Below, piece after piece: positions 4,342-6,400 of a DNA stretch of 6,400 bases; within the stretch, counting starts at the first letter, position 1, and the number at the start of each line of letters is the position of its first letter. The translations under genes were made by a program, and so were the position numbers. This stretch comes from Pseudomonadota bacterium (GTDB lineage Bacteria; Pseudomonadota; Gammaproteobacteria; Burkholderiales; Burkholderiaceae_D). The notes under the pieces are model-generated. The model did no database searches and was not told the origin of the DNA. It saw only the letters and a list, made by a program, of their open reading frames with translations. The stretch is taken from positions 1-6,400 of the forward strand of contig JAEZVM010000005.1 of assembly GCA_023420795.1 (NCBI GenBank). Direction: 5' to 3'.

Positions 4342-6400
4342 ATGGAATCGTTGTCCCTTCTTAAACGCTGGGCCAGGATGCCGCGCCGCTGGTCCCGCAC
4401 AGTCGTCGGGATGGCGGCGGTCGTCGTCGCCCTGACGGCGCCGCTGCTGCCCTACTGGCTGGTCATTCTTCTCGCGCTGGCGCTTGGCGCGCTGGTCCTG
4501 GCTGCCGTGACGACCGCGCGCAACCAGGCCGGCCTCGCGCTGCGCAACTCCGAACGCAAGTTCCGCACCTTCGTCGAACAGACCCTGGTCGGGCTGTATG
4601 TGGTGCAGGACGGCGTGGTCGCCTATGCCAATCCGGTCGGTGCGCAAATGCTGGACTACGACAGCGCGGACGACATCATCGGCAGGCCGGTCACGGATTT
4701 CACCGCGCCCGAAGATCTCGCGGTGCTGCAGGAAAACCATCGCCGCCGCCTGACGGGCGAAACCCAAAGCATCCGCTACACCTATCGCGCGCTCAAGCGC
4801 GACGGCAGCCGCATCTGGTTCGAGGTGCACGGCAGCGTATGCGACTACGAAGGGCGGCCGGCGATCATGGGCGTGGCGATGGATGTCACTCAGCGGGTCG
4901 AGTTCGAGCGCAATTCCCGTCTCGCGAACCGGGTGTTCATATCGGCCAGCGAAGGCATCGTCATCACCGATGCAGAGCGCCGCATCGAAGCGGTCAACCC
5001 CGCCTTCACCCGTATCACCGGCTACCTCGCCTCCGAAGCCACCGGCAAGCTGTCGCGCATGATGACCGGCCATGGCGCGGAAGTGAACAAGGAAATGCTG
5101 GAACAACTGGTGCGCGACGGTTACTGGCAGGGAGAAATGTACGACCGGCGCAAGAACGGCGAATGGTATCCGGCCTGGCTGTCGGTTTCGACCGTGCGCG
5201 ACACCGACGGCAACATCAGCAGCTATGTCGGCGTGTTTACCGACAACACCCGTCGCAAGGAAGATGAAATCCGGCTGCAGTTCCTCGCCAGCCACGACAG
5301 CCTGACCGGCATGCTCAACCGCAGCGGCATGATGACGCGCTTTGACGAAGAAATCACGCGGGCGCGCGCCGATGGCCGGCAGCTTGCGCTGCTGTTCCTC
5401 GACCTTGACCGCTTCAAGACGGTCAACGATACGCTCGGCCATCTCGCCGGCGACCAGTTGCTGATGGCCGCCTCGGTCAGGATGCGCACGCTGCTGCAGA
5501 ACAGCGCCATCATCGCCCGTCCCGGCGGCGATGAATTCACCGTGCTGCTCGACGATCCGCAGGCATCCGGCAACGCCGGCCGGCTGGCCGAGCAGCTGAT
5601 CGAGCGCATGGCCGAGCCCTTCCTGATCGAAGGACAGGAAATGTTCGTCACCGCCAGCATCGGCATCGCCTGCTATCCCGCCGACGGCGACGACGCGCCC
5701 ACGCTGCTGAAGAACGCCGATGTCGCGATGTACCGCGCCAAGCAGCGGGGCAAGAACACGTTCCAGTTCTTCACCAGCGATATGAACACGCAGGCGCTGG
5801 AACAGATGCTGCTGGAAAACAGCCTGCGCCATGCGCTGGAGCGCGGCGAATTCGTGCTGCACTATCAGCCGCAATTCCACAGCGCCGACTGCGACATCGC
5901 CGGCGTCGAAGCGCTGATCCGCTGGCATCATCCGGAACTTGGTCTGGTTCCGCCCGGTACCTTCATTGCGCTGGCCGAGCAGAACGGCCTGATCGTCCCG
6001 ATCGGGGCATGGGTATTGCGGGAAGCATGCCGCCAAGGCAAGGCGTGGCTGGATGCCGGCAGGAACTTCGGCCGCGTCGCGGTCAACTTGTCAGCGCGTC
6101 AGTTCGTCTCCGGCGATCTGCTCGACACCATCCGCGATGCGCTTGATAGAAGCGGCCTGCCGCCGGCCATGCTGGAACTGGAGATCACCGAAAGCACCAT
6201 CATGCACAACCCGCAGGAAGCGATTCCACTGCTGGAGCGCATTCGCGACATGGGCGTGGCGCTGTCGGTGGATGACTTCGGCACCGGCTATTCGTCGCTG
6301 TCCAGCCTCAAGCAGTATCCGCTCGACAGCCTGAAGATCGACCGCAGCTTCATCAACGGCGTCCCGCACGATGCCGACGATGTCGCGATCACCGAAGCGA
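4342..6400 (+). CDS. Membrane PAS-PAS-GGDEF-EAL cyclic-di-GMP enzyme (3' end beyond window)
   Basis: 686 codons are visible and the frame stays open to the right edge. Two membrane segments (about 20-36 and 38-57) follow a basic N-terminus. Two PAS domains come next (about 71-185 and 195-303), the first ending in GVAMDVTQR and the second in GVFTDNTRRK. The GGDEF domain (about 312-475) has DSLTGMLNR at 319-327, metal-binding Asp354 in LDLDRFK, and intact GGDEF at 395-399; the inhibitory RxxD site just upstream is replaced by QNSA (386-389). The EAL domain has EAL at 523-525, Asn582 in NLSARQF, Glu614 and Glu617 in EITES, DDFGTGYSSL at 644-653 and Lys665, so both synthesis and hydrolysis look possible as far as seen. 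The remaining EAL residues lie outside. The two PAS domains are likely sensors of an unknown signal. The start at 4342 has only a weak SD (GAAAG); in-frame ATGs at 4378 and 4411 are alternatives. Confidence 0.93.
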   Translation, partial: MESLSLLKRWARMPRRWSRTVVGMAAVVVALTAPLLPYWLVILLALALGALVLAAVTTARNQAGLALRNSERKFRTFVEQTLVGLYVVQDGVVAYANPVGAQMLDYDSADDIIGRPVTDFTAPEDLAVLQENHRRRLTGETQSIRYTYRALKRDGSRIWFEVHGSVCDYEGRPAIMGVAMDVTQRVEFERNSRLANRVFISASEGIVITDAERRIEAVNPAFTRITGYLASEATGKLSRMMTGHGAEVNKEMLEQLVRDGYWQGEMYDRRKNGEWYPAWLSVSTVRDTDGNISSYVGVFTDNTRRKEDEIRLQFLASHDSLTGMLNRSGMMTRFDEEITRARADGRQLALLFLDLDRFKTVNDTLGHLAGDQLLMAASVRMRTLLQNSAIIARPGGDEFTVLLDDPQASGNAGRLAEQLIERMAEPFLIEGQEMFVTASIGIACYPADGDDAPTLLKNADVAMYRAKQRGKNTFQFFTSDMNTQALEQMLLENSLRHALERGEFVLHYQPQFHSADCDIAGVEALIRWHHPELGLVPPGTFIALAEQNGLIVPIGAWVLREACRQGKAWLDAGRNFGRVAVNLSARQFVSGDLLDTIRDALDRSGLPPAMLELEITESTIMHNPQEAIPLLERIRDMGVALSVDDFGTGYSSLSSLKQYPLDSLKIDRSFINGVPHDADDVAITEA

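Noticed and set aside
4138..6036. Long minus-strand open frame of 632 codons opposite the PAS-GGDEF-EAL gene
   Set aside because: The plus strand carries unmistakable GGDEF and EAL motifs. The antisense frame is low-complexity in His, Ala, Val and Asp, without motifs or a good start.
1..6400. tRNA or rRNA genes, riboswitches, or phage genes
   Set aside because: I looked for cloverleaf-like segments, rRNA landmarks and phage-type genes on both strands and saw none.

Overview
The window looks like chromosomal DNA of a GC-rich Gram-negative proteobacterium, most likely a betaproteobacterium of the Burkholderiales (an Oxalobacteraceae-like relative is my best guess). This rests on the strong G/C third-position codon bias, the protein families present (a cytochrome c5-type lipoprotein, Tat-type leaders, DUF2237, a PAS-PAS-GGDEF-EAL protein) and an extragenic palindrome of the 'CATTCCGA...GAGGAATC' style. 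I ran no searches, so the taxonomic call is inference.

Layout. (1) Positions 1-348 are mostly non-coding. A probable divergent gene starts on the minus strand at 58 and runs off the left edge. It has a credible minus-strand promoter (160-188), and inverted repeats lie on and just downstream of the -10. (2) Positions 349-3358 hold a tight three-gene plus-strand operon: a cytochrome c5-like lipoprotein, a Tat-leader FAD-linked aldonolactone oxidase/dehydrogenase-like enzyme, and a DSD1/D-threonine-aldolase-like PLP enzyme with its own export-type N-terminus. Neighbouring genes overlap by 4 nt (ATGA) and 1 nt (TAATG), so translation is probably coupled. (3) Positions 3359-3487 are a convergent intergenic region carrying a perfect 27-bp inverted repeat. 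(4) Positions 4133-3488 (minus strand) hold a DUF2237 gene followed by a small two-CxxC protein. (5) Positions 4134-4341 are a divergent intergenic region with a near-palindrome and a small hairpin. (6) From 4342 to the right edge runs a membrane-bound PAS-PAS-GGDEF-EAL cyclic-di-GMP enzyme, truncated by the window.

The most interesting part is the three-gene operon. All three products appear to be exported: a haem lipoprotein, a flavoenzyme and a PLP enzyme. A reasonable inference is a periplasmic oxidation module in which the PLP enzyme handles an amino acid or hydroxy-amino acid, the flavoenzyme oxidises a related alcohol or lactone, and electrons pass to the cytochrome rather than to O2. 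The substrate cannot be read from the sequence. The PLP enzyme also lacks the His-x-Cys/Asp metal motif expected at the C-terminus of DSD1/D-threonine aldolase enzymes, which suggests a divergent chemistry.
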